Source: Lepraria neglecta
Lineage: Eukaryota > Ascomycota > Lecanoromycetes > Lecanorales > Stereocaulaceae
Assembly: GCA_033220425.1 (NCBI GenBank)
Contig: CM065648.1
Span: forward strand, 1,922,001-1,986,000
Length of the DNA: 64,000 bases
Direction: 5' to 3'
This document shows positions 22,632-33,777 of the stretch, in pieces (within the stretch, counting starts at the first letter, position 1; the number at the start of each line of letters is the position of its first letter). The position numbers were made by a program, and so were the translations under genes. Under the pieces are notes generated by a model, which made no database searches, was not told the origin of the DNA, and saw only the letters and a program-made list of their open reading frames with translations.

Positions 22632-23127
22632 ATGGGAGACGCATCCCTCTTCTCGGACACCTTCACCGTAACGGACATCAACGCCCAAAAATATGATCGC
22701 GTCGCCCGCCTCACAGCGCACAATGAAGGCGGCGAAACGACCATCACGCTCGACGTCAACAGCGAGCTCTTCCCATGCCAAAATGGCGATCGATTGCAGA
22801 TTCTTCTGGCGAGTACGTTGAGTATTGATGGGAGTAAGGACGATGGGAAGGGCTGGAGGGATATTGGTATGGGGGAGAGTAGTATGGCGGATGGTTATGA
22901 TTATGTTTGTCATGGGAAGATTTATCGGTTTGAGGAGGGGGATGATGAGAATATGTGAGTGGATTCATTCTTGGGATTGAGGAGATGGAGGGACTGGGGC
23001 TAATGTGTTGGGGGTGAATAGAAAGGTGTTTGTGAGCTTTGGGGGCTTGCTGCTCTACATGGAGGGACCGTATAAGAACCTTACGCCATTGAGGATCGAT
23101 TACGTCTATCTTTGCATGAAGAAATGA
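22632..23127 (+). CDS. RPB8: DNA-directed RNA polymerases I, II and III subunit Rpb8 (ABC14.5)
   Basis: Exons 22632-22954 and 23022-23127, with an intron GTGAGT...AATAG, give 142 aa, the normal size. Diagnostic blocks are LFSDTFTVTDINAQKYDRVA, TLDVNSELFPCQNGDRLQIL, YDYVCHGKIYRFEE and VSFGGLLLYMEGPYKNLTPL. Rpb8 is a small OB-fold subunit shared by all three nuclear RNA polymerases. The start at 22632 is chosen over an upstream in-frame ATG at 22509 because family members begin just before the LFSDTF block. The first exon flips from C-rich to G-rich. Confidence 0.97.
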
Positions 23128-23265
23128 GTGGAGAGCGAAAAGTCTAGCCTTTTAGCGAGCATTGCTGGAGTTTGGAAAGATACCAGTGGAATTAAATGCA
23201 AGCTAGATATTGCCGGTGGGGCATCTGTCATCTATGGACGCCACCGAATGCAAATCACTCAAAAT

Positions 23266-24263
23266 CTATGATGTCGGGAATGGCATCTTCCTATGCAGCC
23301 TCGAAACAATCTCGATATAGTCCGGCTCATTCTCCCCCTTCAAAATCCCATGCCGAACAAAGAAATCCAACAGCACCAGAGCGCAATTGGGCTTGAACTG
23401 TCCCTCGGCCAGCGCCTCCTGTACCTGCTTCACCGTCAACAGATAGAAGTCCTCAACTTCGTTGTCGCAGGGCTTGGGTATCACATCGGCACCGACCTCC
23501 ATGTCATAGACGTGTTGGCACTCTGGCTGAACCAGCCCAGTCTCTCCCCCTGCTCTCTCGTCTCTGATGTGAATGTATGAGACGGTACCGCAGGGTTTTG
23601 CGTTTGAGCGAACGAGGTGTTCGGGGAGTGAGGCTTCTTCGGCACATTCTCTGATCATGCATTCGAAGGGTTGTTCCCCTGTGCAGAGACCTCCGGCCAC
23701 GGTGTTGTCTAGGTAGCCACCATACGTCTGCTTATTTTTCGTTCGTCTCGGCACCCAGATCTTCATTCCTTCTGTTGTGTTGAGATAAACCGTCATGTGC
23801 ACGCCATAGCTGTTGATACCAAACAATGCACTTCCTGCCCGTTCCATGCTGATGGTCTTCTCGGAAGGGTCGTTGTGTCCGTATATTGGGTATAGCTCAT
23901 TCCGCCAGCCTGTCTTGAGTACTTCGAACACTCCCTTCTCCCTAGCTTGTTCCAATTCTTGGCGTATAATATCCTCTTGACAGCCCGGCCCTGGTGTCAA
24001 TGTCTTTCTGCCGAAGTCCATGTCCCAAGCGGCGACCCACGGCATCTCGAAAAATTTCTCGAAGACATATTGGGGCATGTAGCCACGAGGTCCAGAGCCG
24101 CCACGGAGGTGGAGCTCCCAGTAGGATGAGCGAAGCTTGGTGTACTTCTCTGGGTTGTCCTCGTAGTACGGGAAGCTGTAAAGCGTTAGTATGATCGTCT
24201 GATTATAGCATGGAAGGAGTAGTACTTGTCCGTTTCATTGACGAGGTCCAGGTTCGATTTCAT
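23266..24263 (-). CDS. Nudix hydrolase, thiamine-pyrophosphokinase-related (DUF4743)
   Basis: Exon 1 (24263-24226, MKSNLDLVNETD) and exon 2 (24175-23266) join across a 49-nt intron to give 315 aa. The Nudix box is visible as GGLCTGEQPFECMIRECAEE, preceded by YGGYLDNTVA; the upstream part (FGRKTLTPGPG, GINSYGVHMTVYL) matches the DUF4743 extension. The yeast relative YJR142W hydrolyses damaged oxo-thiamine diphosphates, so a thiamine-metabolite clean-up role is likely. The REXXEE core is present as RECAEE, so catalysis is plausible. The promoter side faces a gap of 509 bases. Confidence 0.9.
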
Positions 24264-24772
24264 GTTGACGGTTAAGATATCACAGTCACAACTATTCGAA
24301 AACTTAAGTAGCAGAGAGAATTAGCTGCCATCTCCATCAAAGAGCTTGCTCTGCTCTTATACACGTAACTAGCCAGGGAAAATGGTTGCACTGCCGCCGG
24401 AAAGTGACTGAAAAAGTTGCACGTAAAGCTTATCGATAAGCCGCGCCAAGACTGCCCCAACCTCACCCCTCACCGGGTTAGGGTGAGCGCCGCTTTATTC
24501 TCGCGCGACGCGGGTGACCGTTAAATGACCACAGGTGGCGGAATCTTAGCTGATACCATAGGCATGAGACGGCGATGGCAAGGGCAGTGACTGTTGATAT
24601 GAGCAAGCAAACAAAGTCAGACGGCCAACTAAAACCGAGGGTTTAACCAAGACATAGCAGCTCTCCCAAAGCAAGTAGCAATATAGGAAATTAAAATACG
24701 GTAATTATAAAAGATCCTCCTACGTTTCTCGTCTGCTTCTCTTCTCGTTTAAGCTGCCCTAGAGCTATCTAG
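24264..24772. other. Intergenic
   Basis: This lies between the start of the Nudix gene and the 3' end of the HeLo-pseudokinase gene. Nothing recognisable was found. Confidence 0.4.
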
Positions 24773-26651
24773 TTAGATCTTTATATTGTCCAAGGATTCC
24801 AACACACCCTGAATGTAGCCTAAGCCAACTCTTTCCTCTTTCTGGTCTTCATTCACTATAATAGTCACATCTGTCTCTATCTGTCCCCTTTTAGGAACAG
24901 CCTCAACCAACCCTCCTTCGACTGCACCTAGGCATCTCAGAACCACTTCGCAAAATCTCTCACCCATAACATTAGGCAGTTCCTGTGCAGCTAAACCCTC
25001 GTACAACTTCTTCAACTCTTCTCCCGCCTTAGGTTTCCTCTCTTTCATGCGCCTGAAGATTGCTTTTCCTCCGCCAAGAACTGCCTCATCAATCATGAAG
25101 TCATTGAAACCATTCCAGATGACAAATGAACGCCATAATCCAATCTCGAGGAGAATTACGCCGATGGAATAGATATCGTGGGCCATGGTGTATTTATTTG
25201 TGGGTTGTCCCTGCCGCGATGGGTGGCTGTAAAGATCTTGTTCCCAATTGGTATTTTCGCGGAGACTGCTATATGTGTCTGGCGTTTCTTGCCGGGCTTG
25301 ACCAAATCCAGTCAAGAATGGAATACCCAAGGGCGCTGTTTTGAGGGAATTTGACCCTTTCCCTTGGCGAGAACCGTCAGAATCTATCTTCCTAAGTAAG
25401 AGAATAGCTTCTGGTTGAATTGCCTTGTGCACGAGACTAGCCGTATGAGTGTAAAGGGCGGCAGTGGCAATTTGTTTACATAGCTGAACTCTGGAGGTAG
25501 TGGAAGGTTCTATATGTGGATCAGGATCGAGTAGTAGATCCCTCAAAGTTCTAGGCGACCCCACTCCAGGAGGAAATTTCAGTATCGTTTGGAATTGCCG
25601 CAGATTTGGCCGATGAACATAACCCTCGCAACACAAGACGTGCATAGTACAAGGATCAGCTGCAGCAAGTATTTCTGCTGAGTAGTGGACAATAGAATTG
25701 AGATATTCAATATCGTCCGTTCGGGTATATTTTCGATACTCGACGACGAAATCATTTCGAGGAGCATTGGCGTCTGGAGCTCTGAGACGAGACAGTGGAA
25801 CATCGCAGAGTTGGTCATCCGGGACTGGAAGGGACTGGAGGAGGAGCTTGTTACTCTTGGATTTGATGTTATCCATCGCTTTGGTGAGATTGGCTCCTAG
25901 ACTTTGAGCTCGTGAGGCGGGAAGAGCTCTGGGGATAGTTTCCACCGAGAGAGGCGCGGCTTCTCGAAACCCAAAACCTGTACAGTGCAGCAACTGGATC
26001 AATTCCATAAATCTCCGCTGCCATATCTCCATCTCTAGAACCAAAACTTCCACAGCACTCTTGACTTTCAATGCCCACGCTCCGGGTCTTACTTTGAGGT
26101 CTGGGCCTCGGGCCAAGCTGAAGACTTCGGAAACATCTCGATAGTTTTTGACTAGCTGCCTGATGACATCAACCAGACTTTCTTGGATAAGTACGGTGAA
26201 GTCTTGGGAGCGGGTTTTAACAAAGTAGAGATCGGCTTCTATTTGAATCAATTGTATCAGGAGGACGGATTGCTGAAGATCGATCTGCTTCGTTGAATCT
26301 CGAAAATCCTTGCAAAGTTCAGAGACTTTTCCCGTCAGTTGAATTGCAATCTAAAAGATTTTAGTTAAAATCCTTCATGTTCTGGAGATTCATGCTAAAT
26401 GAAAGCAGTCCGAAAATTGTAGCAAAATACTCGGTCAACTCGGTCCTAACAATACTTCAGTACCACCGCTCCCCACTGACGTTTCACAAGAGATGGGCTC
26501 TTTAATTGCGTTTTTTGGAAACTCGCTAGCAAAAGAGACATATTTTCATGATTGTTCAAAAGTATTGAGTTACCCGACATACCTGAACGAGACCGGGAAG
26601 CGCAGCAGCTACTCCCGCAACGCCCAAAGCTCTGTCAATGGACGTCGACAT
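24773..26651 (-). CDS. HeLo-like N-terminal domain fused to a pseudokinase (fungal DUF7580-like)
   Basis: Exon 1 (26651-26583) encodes MSTSIDRALGVAGVAAALPG and exon 2 (26350-24773) the rest, giving about 548 aa; the intron of 232 nt is long for this window. The N-terminal about 220 residues look like the helical HeLo-like/prion-inhibition module found in fungal incompatibility proteins (LVQIAIQLTGKVSELCKDFR). The C-terminal half is a kinase fold: VHKAIQPEAILL (about 331-341) stands where HRDLKPxN belongs and LTGFGQAR (about 369-376) where DFG belongs, so both catalytic aspartates are missing. MAHDIYSIGVILLEIGLWR is the normal helix F region. Expected role: signalling or cell-death regulation without catalysis. 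It is divergently paired with the kinase-ankyrin gene. Confidence 0.8.
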
Positions 26652-27266
26652 ATTTAGGACGGAAAATGATCGCTTGAAATTCAAACAAGGAAAAGGATTT
26701 TGGAAATAACAGTTGTAACTCGTGAGTCTTAGAGATTATCTATTTACTGGAAATATATATTGTGATGACAATGTAAGGCCTTTGTGATCATAACCAAATC
26801 TGCCCCGAGGCCACCAAGCCTTGCAGGGCGGAGGCTTCCGTGGCTTGCATTACTCTAACTAAGAACCGCCTGTGGCTGTGGCTGTGGCGGTGCAATCAAT
26901 CGACGGCACAGTTCAGCTCGAGGTCATGTCGCGTTTCAGCTGATGCAGCATCCCGGGCATGCGGAGGTATATTTATGTTTTTGGAAGTCCAGGGCGTCCA
27001 ATGTGAACTCGAACTTACAACGCCCTTCCGGCTCGGAAGACTCCACCTTTGTGCTGGGAATACGAGGCCGATAAGGCTGTAGAAGCCGTCTTCCATTACT
27101 ATCAGGCTTTTAGCTGTCACCTACTGAACAAAAATGCTGACTCGAGATACTTCAACTGCGAAATGGCGCTGACACTTGAATGACTCGTCCATATTGTTGT
27201 GCCAGCTATATATCTCTTCTTTTACCACCTTAAATCTTCAACACTCCAGAATACAGTCCCGCTATC
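26652..27266. promoter_or_regulatory. Shared divergent promoter region, pseudokinase / kinase-ankyrin
   Basis: 615 bases separate the two start codons, which point away from each other, so both promoters must lie here. A TATA-like run (aaatatatatt) lies near 26750 for the minus-strand gene and ctatatatctc near 27208 for the plus-strand gene. No other gene is visible. Confidence 0.4.
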
Positions 27267-30200
27267 ATGTCGTCCCATGGGCACCAACTCCGAGCATCTC
27301 GTAGAACCCGAGAAATCTTTGTGCGAAACTTGGAGCCGCCGCCGACATCCCGGAGTCAGTCTTGCTCAGGATCACCGCAGCCAAGTATCCACAATCGGTT
27401 GTACGAGAAGGATGCCGAAACAAACCTGTTGAACTACGTCGACTTCCTAAGTGAGGAGGATGTGAACGTTGAACGTGATATCCCATTGAATGACGCAAAG
27501 TTGGTAGGGTTGGGATCCACAATGGAAGTCTACTCGACCACTTGGAAGGGACAACAAGTGGCTGTGAAGAGAATGAGACGTGATAAGATGCCAACTCGGA
27601 GCGCGAACCTCCCTTACGAGCACGACACTGCCTTTGCCACCACGACGAGAGAGTTCTATAGTGATGTCAAAAGCATGATGCAAGAGATTCTGGTGATGTC
27701 AAGGGTAAGTGAGACGTGAGTGGAGGTCTGTCACCAGTGTAGGTTTGACTTGATATCTAGGAGCCACTATCGACCCATCGAAATATTGTGCATCTCCTGG
27801 CCGTTTCCTGGGACGATGATAAGGGATACTGGGCCAATCATCTCTTCCCTCCACTCATGGTCGTTGAGCTTGCCAATGCAGATACACCGACCCTGGATAC
27901 ATTCTATATGAATCGTTCCGGGAGCAAGTCTTTCAGTACTGATATTGGGTTTATTGCCGATATTGCTGATGGGTTGTCAGCTTTGCATATGTGCGGTATC
28001 ATTCATGGGGACCTCAAGCCACAGAATATTCTTCTATTTGATGACCCAGAGACAAAGGGAGGATTAGTTGCCAAGGTGGCCGATTTTGGGTTTTCCAATA
28101 TCGAGTTCTTGAAGGAGGGTATCCGGGGCGAGTCTGAGCGGTGGGAAGCACCTGAGCGTATTCACGGCTGCCCTGAAGATATCATGACAGCAATGCAAGA
28201 GCTTGATATTGCTGGATGTGCAAGCGACGTATATTCCTTCGGCCTGGTGGCAACTTTTGTTGCTCTCGATGGTGTTGACTCTTTGGCCATTCAAGGAGTT
28301 GGAAACGGGAAAAGTGCTGGGGTTGAGAAGGCGATCAGAGAGCTTAAGTTCACCGATCAAGCAAGAACGAAGGTCGAAAAGAGACTTCGCGCTTACTACG
28401 AAGAACTCGATTGGCAAGAAAGTGACGGTGCCAAAGGATTGCGCGAACGTTACGTCTCCTTGATTCATAATACATTGCAGAGTATACCACCAAAGCGAGT
28501 CAGTTCACTGGGTGGGATGAGACTACGACTGACGGGACGGTAGGCTATAACTCCCTACCTTTCCAAATCCGCCTGCTGAAGCTCATTGTGTTAAGGGACC
28601 AGTTCGCCAGACAGAGGAAGCTCGACAGATTTAAAGTTAGGCCTTTTGGGGATGCGTTCAATTCTTCCAGCGTGTGTACATCCATTTACAGAGTGTCCGC
28701 TGAAAGGCAAACCTAATATTTATTCCCAAAACAGACCCGCAGAAACATCTTCACAAAACCAAAGCCTCCTTTCAGCAATAAGGTTCTTGACTCGCTGCCA
28801 GATCGAGTCGAGACTGAGCTTCGCGCCATTGTTGGCAAGACGCCAGAGTTTGGAGAGTCGCAGCTCCATGGATTCCGTAGGACCAAATTGTACGATATGG
28901 AAAAGAACACGAAAACGAAGACTCTTAAAGAAGAAGCACCTACCATCAACTATGAAAATGTGAAGGTGAATACAAGGGGGGTAAGTATTTCCGTTGCGGT
29001 GGCGAAGATGGTTATTATTGAAATAATTTGTCCGTCCAAGCCAGCTCATGCTGATTCTGTACCTAATAGATTGGGCGCGTGATTTCCTCCGCTCGAGATT
29101 GGTTCGATATGGTTGCAACGCTCGGCATAAGATTCTATACGACACACAACGCTGAACTGGAATTCTTGGATCTTGATAGTGTCATTCGGCCTCAGCTATT
29201 CACATTGATAGATGGGAATCGTCTCAAGGAAGCCAGAGAGCTTCTACGAGCAAACCCTTCTCTGGTTGAGGAGGTTGAGCCTGAAACTGGTTGGTATCCC
29301 ATTCATCTCGCCGCCTGTGAGGGTCGCACTCAATTTCTCCGCATGTTTATATCGGAATTTGGAGCGAATCCAAATGTTCGGTCCAGATATTCTCGGTCCA
29401 CACCTCTCCATCAAGCAGTGGGTGAAAAAAAGGTGGAAGCAGTGAAGGTCCTGCTAGACATGGGGGCCCATGTTGATGCAAAGCTCAGTACAAGCGAAGA
29501 AAGTCAGCAATACACCGCCCTGGAAGTGGTCATGAACCAATTCCCAAGTATGTGTCCTTCTCAAGACTCTATGGAGCTTATCCGTGTTTTGCTGCAAGGA
29601 GGAGCAGACTATCTACGAAATTTCAGTGGTATGATCTCTAGACCTACGAAGTTCGCCGTAGGTTTATAGATTAGAGCATAATCTAACGGATCTAGGCTAC
29701 CCTATCATCTATTCGGCATGCAAACATATTGATCTCCTAAGGCTTTTTTTCGATTGTATCGGCCCCGAGGATTCGAGACTTCTTGTTCGCTACCGAGATT
29801 CCCAAAAGGAAACAATGCTCCACACCGCAGTTTTATTTGCTAGATTCGACGTCGTCAAACTTCTTCTGGAGCTTGGGGCTGATCCAGGCTCAAGGGACAT
29901 TAACGGTCAGACAGCGTACGTCAAGTTGCTGACATTGACTCTATCACAAAACACTGCACAGATAGTTCCGATCCAAGGATTGATGGCTCTCCTTGACAGG
30001 AAGCAGTTTAGCCTTGAGGATGCCAACAAAGTCCTTGCTCTCCTCGAGGAGATAGGCGGAGATGCTAGTGCACTAGAGGACGACTCTTCTAGTAAGGAGG
30101 AAGTAGAAAAGGTTCATTCCAACCTGAAATCAGGTCCACGGCTTGGCAAAATCCACAATCCGATCCAAGTCACCAACGCTCAATTCCAGATATCACGCTA

Positions 30201-31900
30201 TTTAGACAGCGACAGTCCGTGTATCTCAAAGGTCACGTCTATTATTGAGATGTATCCTCTAATTACACTCGCACAGAGTCTTGCAATATGGGCAGCGAAT
30301 CGAAAAGAGGGACTCATACCACTTGACTCGCTTCCGGAAGGATGGACAGAGTTCTTCGAGGAAGCTGACCGGGAGATGAACGGTCTTCTTACGAGCTGGA
30401 TGCAGGAAAATGAGATTCCTGAACTCACCAAGCTTGTGAAAGACACTACAATCTCCGCCTGTGAGTGGGTTGTAAACAAAAACGGTCCGCTGATATCACT
30501 TTTGGTCACTCGGATAATCCATGAGTTCATCAAAACAGGGGCAGCAGATGGTCTGGAGGAAAACTTGACTTCAATACTAACCACAGCCTGGAGGATTTAC
30601 CAAGAAGATTTTCATGTATCATGGAGCACACAGATATTTGCTCTCCAGCGGCTAAAACGGATCTGGCGAGCGATCAACAAAGGAGAAATCCTGGACCTGT
30701 TCTACGACCTGGCCGTGCTGGTAAATTTCGATCAAAGTCTCGACAATATGGACGACTACACCCTCTTTCAACCTCTAAGAACTGGACCGCAAACACCATC
30801 TTGGGCTTTTGACAACCTTTCCCTGGCAAAGAGATATCCGGAGGCTAGGATCTTTATTACTACTACACAATTTCTACCCCCTTACACCAGAGTTGCCCTT
30901 TTCTTTACCCAACTTGCTATTTTCCTTCTTCCATTTCTTCTTTTTGCCCTCTCTATTACTCTAGCAGGGAGGAATATGCGTTATGACAGCAGCTTTATAG
31001 TTATTGCAACATACCTGGTAAATAAGCTCTTTCCGGCTGGCTGGGTATCCATCGATAGAAATTATCGACCCCATCCAAATATTCTCCGAGGCTTGCAAGC
31101 AGCATGGGAACTTGTGGTATTTCGGGCTTGGCATTGGTTCTGGTACCAAGCAGGAGAACCACTCATTTTATCCATTAGCTCAAAGCCCGCCAACAGAGTA
31201 GATATTCCTTCCCGTTTAGACAGCATGCATAAAAATGCGCTGTTCCCCATCTACTGGCTTTCTCTGAAGCCTGGGGATATTGCCACTCCTGTACCATGCT
31301 ACGCAGCAATGGGAGAAATGATGACAAAATGGAAGAATGGAGGATTGCCAAGAAACGCATGGGGTGATGGGTGGTGGGAGCTTCGGGAAGACGGTGGACA
31401 TGAATGGAAACGTGTCAATGTTACTGAACGTCCTACATGGAGTGACTATTCAAAAGCCTCAAGCGAAATCAAAGTAAGTGAGCCGGAGAACAATGCGTTT
31501 TCTAGAATAATTCCCCTGAAGACTGAACGAAAACTAATCGCAGTAGGAGCATCTCTTGGCAAAAGACCGCGAGGATGTTTATGGCAAATTCCTCGACATC
31601 CGAGACTACTACCTGGAGACGACAAGCCAACAACTGATCGCTATGAATAAGCTCTTTGGAGATGAACACTCTGCGTGTTTTATGATTTGGCAAAGGCTGT
31701 TCGTTGGTGAAAACGAGCCAGAGCCAAAGCCGTACAAGCGCCGGAATAAGCTGGGCTGGCTTGACAGAATTGTTGCCGAGTTCCGCTTAGACAGAATCAG
31801 GGATTTGATTGTATATACTTGGGATAAGGGATTGGTGGATGAAGAAGGGAGACCACTTGAGACTTTGTCACTAGATGAGATATGGGGATCGCTAAAATAG
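27267..31900 (+). CDS. Ser/Thr kinase - ankyrin - membrane-segment protein (1409 aa)
   Basis: Seven exons fit in frame: 27267-27704, 27761-28539, 28596-28671, 28735-28980, 29070-29628, 29696-31473 and 31547-31900. The N-terminal kinase looks active: GLGSTMEVY (81-89), VAVK with K101, HGDLKPQN (Asp about 230), DFG (about 254-256) and ERWEAPE. After a basic linker, ankyrin repeats begin (GWYPIHLAACEGRTQFLRMF, STPLHQAVGEKKVEAVKVLL, TMLHTAVLFARFDVVKLLLE). Much later FFTQLAIFLLPFLLFALSIT (about residue 1100) is a likely transmembrane helix, followed by a long conserved-looking C-terminal region. No characterised homolog is known to me. The architecture suggests a membrane-tethered signalling protein. 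Some predictions would split it into two genes, but the splice phases support one. Confidence 0.75.
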
Positions 31901-32752
31901 GCGAACTGCGACCCCTTAAATGAGCCTCAATGCGATCTCTCGACAGTTTTGCAGCCCATAATGGTTTTTGATATCCTTAGGCCAAAAGATCAGGAAGGAT
32001 CTGCAACAAAGCATATATAAATCATCGTACAGCACAGCATGGCTTCACTTTATCACTGACCTATAACTTGACACGTCAAGCCCACGTTGCTCCACCTGTT
32101 CTCATTCTCGGATACATAATCGCGACTTTCCTTTTCACGTTGAGTCTCAGTTGTGTGGTAAGACAGTCGAAGTGCACACCGTGATGAGTGAACGACTGTG
32201 GTGCATATGAAGGTCGGGGGTCGCACCTATGCAAGAACGGCCACTTAATGACCGTCTCTGCCCCCAGTACCTTATCATAGAAGGAGGCTGTCGTTGCACA
32301 ACAGATTTTATTCATCGTGGCTCCAATGGACCAGGACCTATGATGGTGAAACTTTCGATCGTCCAAGACGCTCTCGAGGCCGACACCTTTCTCCGTACAG
32401 TTGGCAATCTCGGTAACAAATTCTCGACTGACTGCGATGCCCATTTCCAACGATGAGGTGCTGACCAGGTGTTATGCTTCAAGCTATGAAAACAAGTCCT
32501 TGGCCCGGGCCATCCATACACGGAGACCTCGCTTGAAGCTCTGCATCTAGATGCAGGGTCTCGATTTCGTCCTGGGTCCTCCTAACGAAACAGAAGTGTA
32601 AAGAGTCGCAGACCTGATTTAATTAAACAAATATATTTTTTTAAGTAACCGATAGTTGTATTTTATTTTTATAATATTTTAAAACAATATTCTGATCTCT
32701 CAGAGACTTCTTTATATATTTCATATTATTTCTCTTGCTATTCTCTTTCTAA
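31901..32752. other. Intergenic with an AT-rich tract
   Basis: About 850 bases without a supported gene. From about 32612 to 32700 the sequence is strongly AT-rich (runs of A/T of 8-10), unlike the neighbouring DNA, and it borders the TIR element at 32755. Confidence 0.45.
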
Positions 32753-32754
32753 TA

Positions 32755-33458
32755 GGCTTCCCCTCAGCGTACACCCTATCCCACTGGGCGTACACTCGTT
32801 AAGAACGAGGTACATAATTTACCTAACAAATCACTCCTAAACACAGGTACCTCGTTCGCCGCAGATCACCAAATTTCCAAATATATGATATCGACTTATC
32901 TCAGTCCAAATCGGTTAAAAACGACGTCTTTGCAGCCGAAACTTTTCTCCCAGTATGCGATCTGATTGGTCGGAGCTTGCATACAAGCTTGTTACCATGC
33001 GTCAGGGTCGTAAGCACCCCCATACGCCACCCCATAGCTACCGTAGATATTAACCGTCGACTCGTTACCCCGAGCTCTCCTACCGCGGGTGAGCCTCAGC
33101 GCTGCTGTCGCCGCCGCCCGAATGCGCTGACTCTGAGGGCGCTGTCGAGCTGGCTGGCTTGGTGGAGCACCAGCTCCGCCCCGCCCTCCACCGTAGGCCT
33201 ACCCCAGTCGAGCTCTCTGGCTTGGTGGAGCACCTCTACCCCCTCTCAGTGTAGATATAGCAGTGCCTCCTCTTTCAAAGAACGCGTTAGCCTCAGTATT
33301 CACCTCTTCGCGAGCTACCTAGCTTGCTGTAAAGACGGTGTTTATCCCAGCAATAGCAGCTTGGCTGGCGGTGATTGTAGATGCATAGCGGTGGGGATAC
33401 GCCTAGTGAATTCTGGGGTGTACGCCTAGTGGGATAGGGTGTACGCTGAGGGGAAGCC
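32755..33458. mobile_element. 704-bp non-autonomous DNA transposon (MITE-like), TA target duplication
   Basis: The ends form a 41-bp terminal inverted repeat with one mismatch: left 32755-32795 starts GGCTTCCCCTCAGCGTACAC, and right 33418-33458 is its reverse complement. TA flanks both ends (32753-32754 and 33459-33460), the duplication used by Tc1/mariner/pogo elements. The interior has no transposase; a 150-codon plus-strand frame is low-complexity and not protein-like. The interior also holds two imperfect copies of a GGCTTGGTGGAGCACC-type block (about 33158-33230), and near the right end a duplicated TACGCCTAGTG. Confidence 0.85.
33418..33458. repeat. Right terminal inverted repeat of the 704-bp element
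   Basis: The reverse complement of 32755-32795 with a single difference. Just inside it lies another GTATCC/TACGCCTAGTG copy (about 33396-33406), giving a small subterminal direct repeat. Confidence 0.8.
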
Positions 33459-33523
33459 TAAATAGAACGCGGCACCTCAGCCCTATCTGCTCCAGGTTGC
33501 TCGCCGCCCCCTTCCCTAGGTCC

Positions 33524-33777
33524 ACGTGACAGTAAATTTTTACGTGTATTTTTGCGTGTACGCAGGAAACTACTATTATATGGAACGAGGGGGCTAAGAA
33601 GGAGCGAGGATGTGAAGGATTACTGATGAAGGGCACAAAAGCTAATAAGACGCTAGTACTCTTCGAGTAGCCCATTCACTCCTCAGTCAAAGGGTACCAG
33701 GTTACGTGACAGTAGTTTTTTGCGTGCACGCAAAAGACTACTATCGTGTAAGACGGGGGGCTGAGAAGGAGCAAAAG
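33524..33777. repeat. Pair of direct repeats (about 75-85 bp, 180 bp apart)
   Basis: Copy A (33524-33609) and copy B (33704-33777) share ACGTGACAGTA, then a T-rich tract, GCGTG(T/C)ACGCA, ACTACTAT, and GGGGGCT(A/G)AGAAGGAGC. They have the same orientation and differ by several substitutions and an indel. They may be remnants of a duplicated element end; no coding capacity is seen. Confidence 0.6.

Noticed and set aside
28720-29145. Minus-strand 141-codon frame opposite the kinase-ankyrin gene
   Set aside because: It overlaps exons 4 and 5 of a well-phased gene on the other strand and has no recognisable features.
32977-33429. 150-codon frame inside the 704-bp TIR element
   Set aside because: Low-complexity Ser/Ala/Trp sequence with no transposase motif; it is explained by GC-rich internal repeats.
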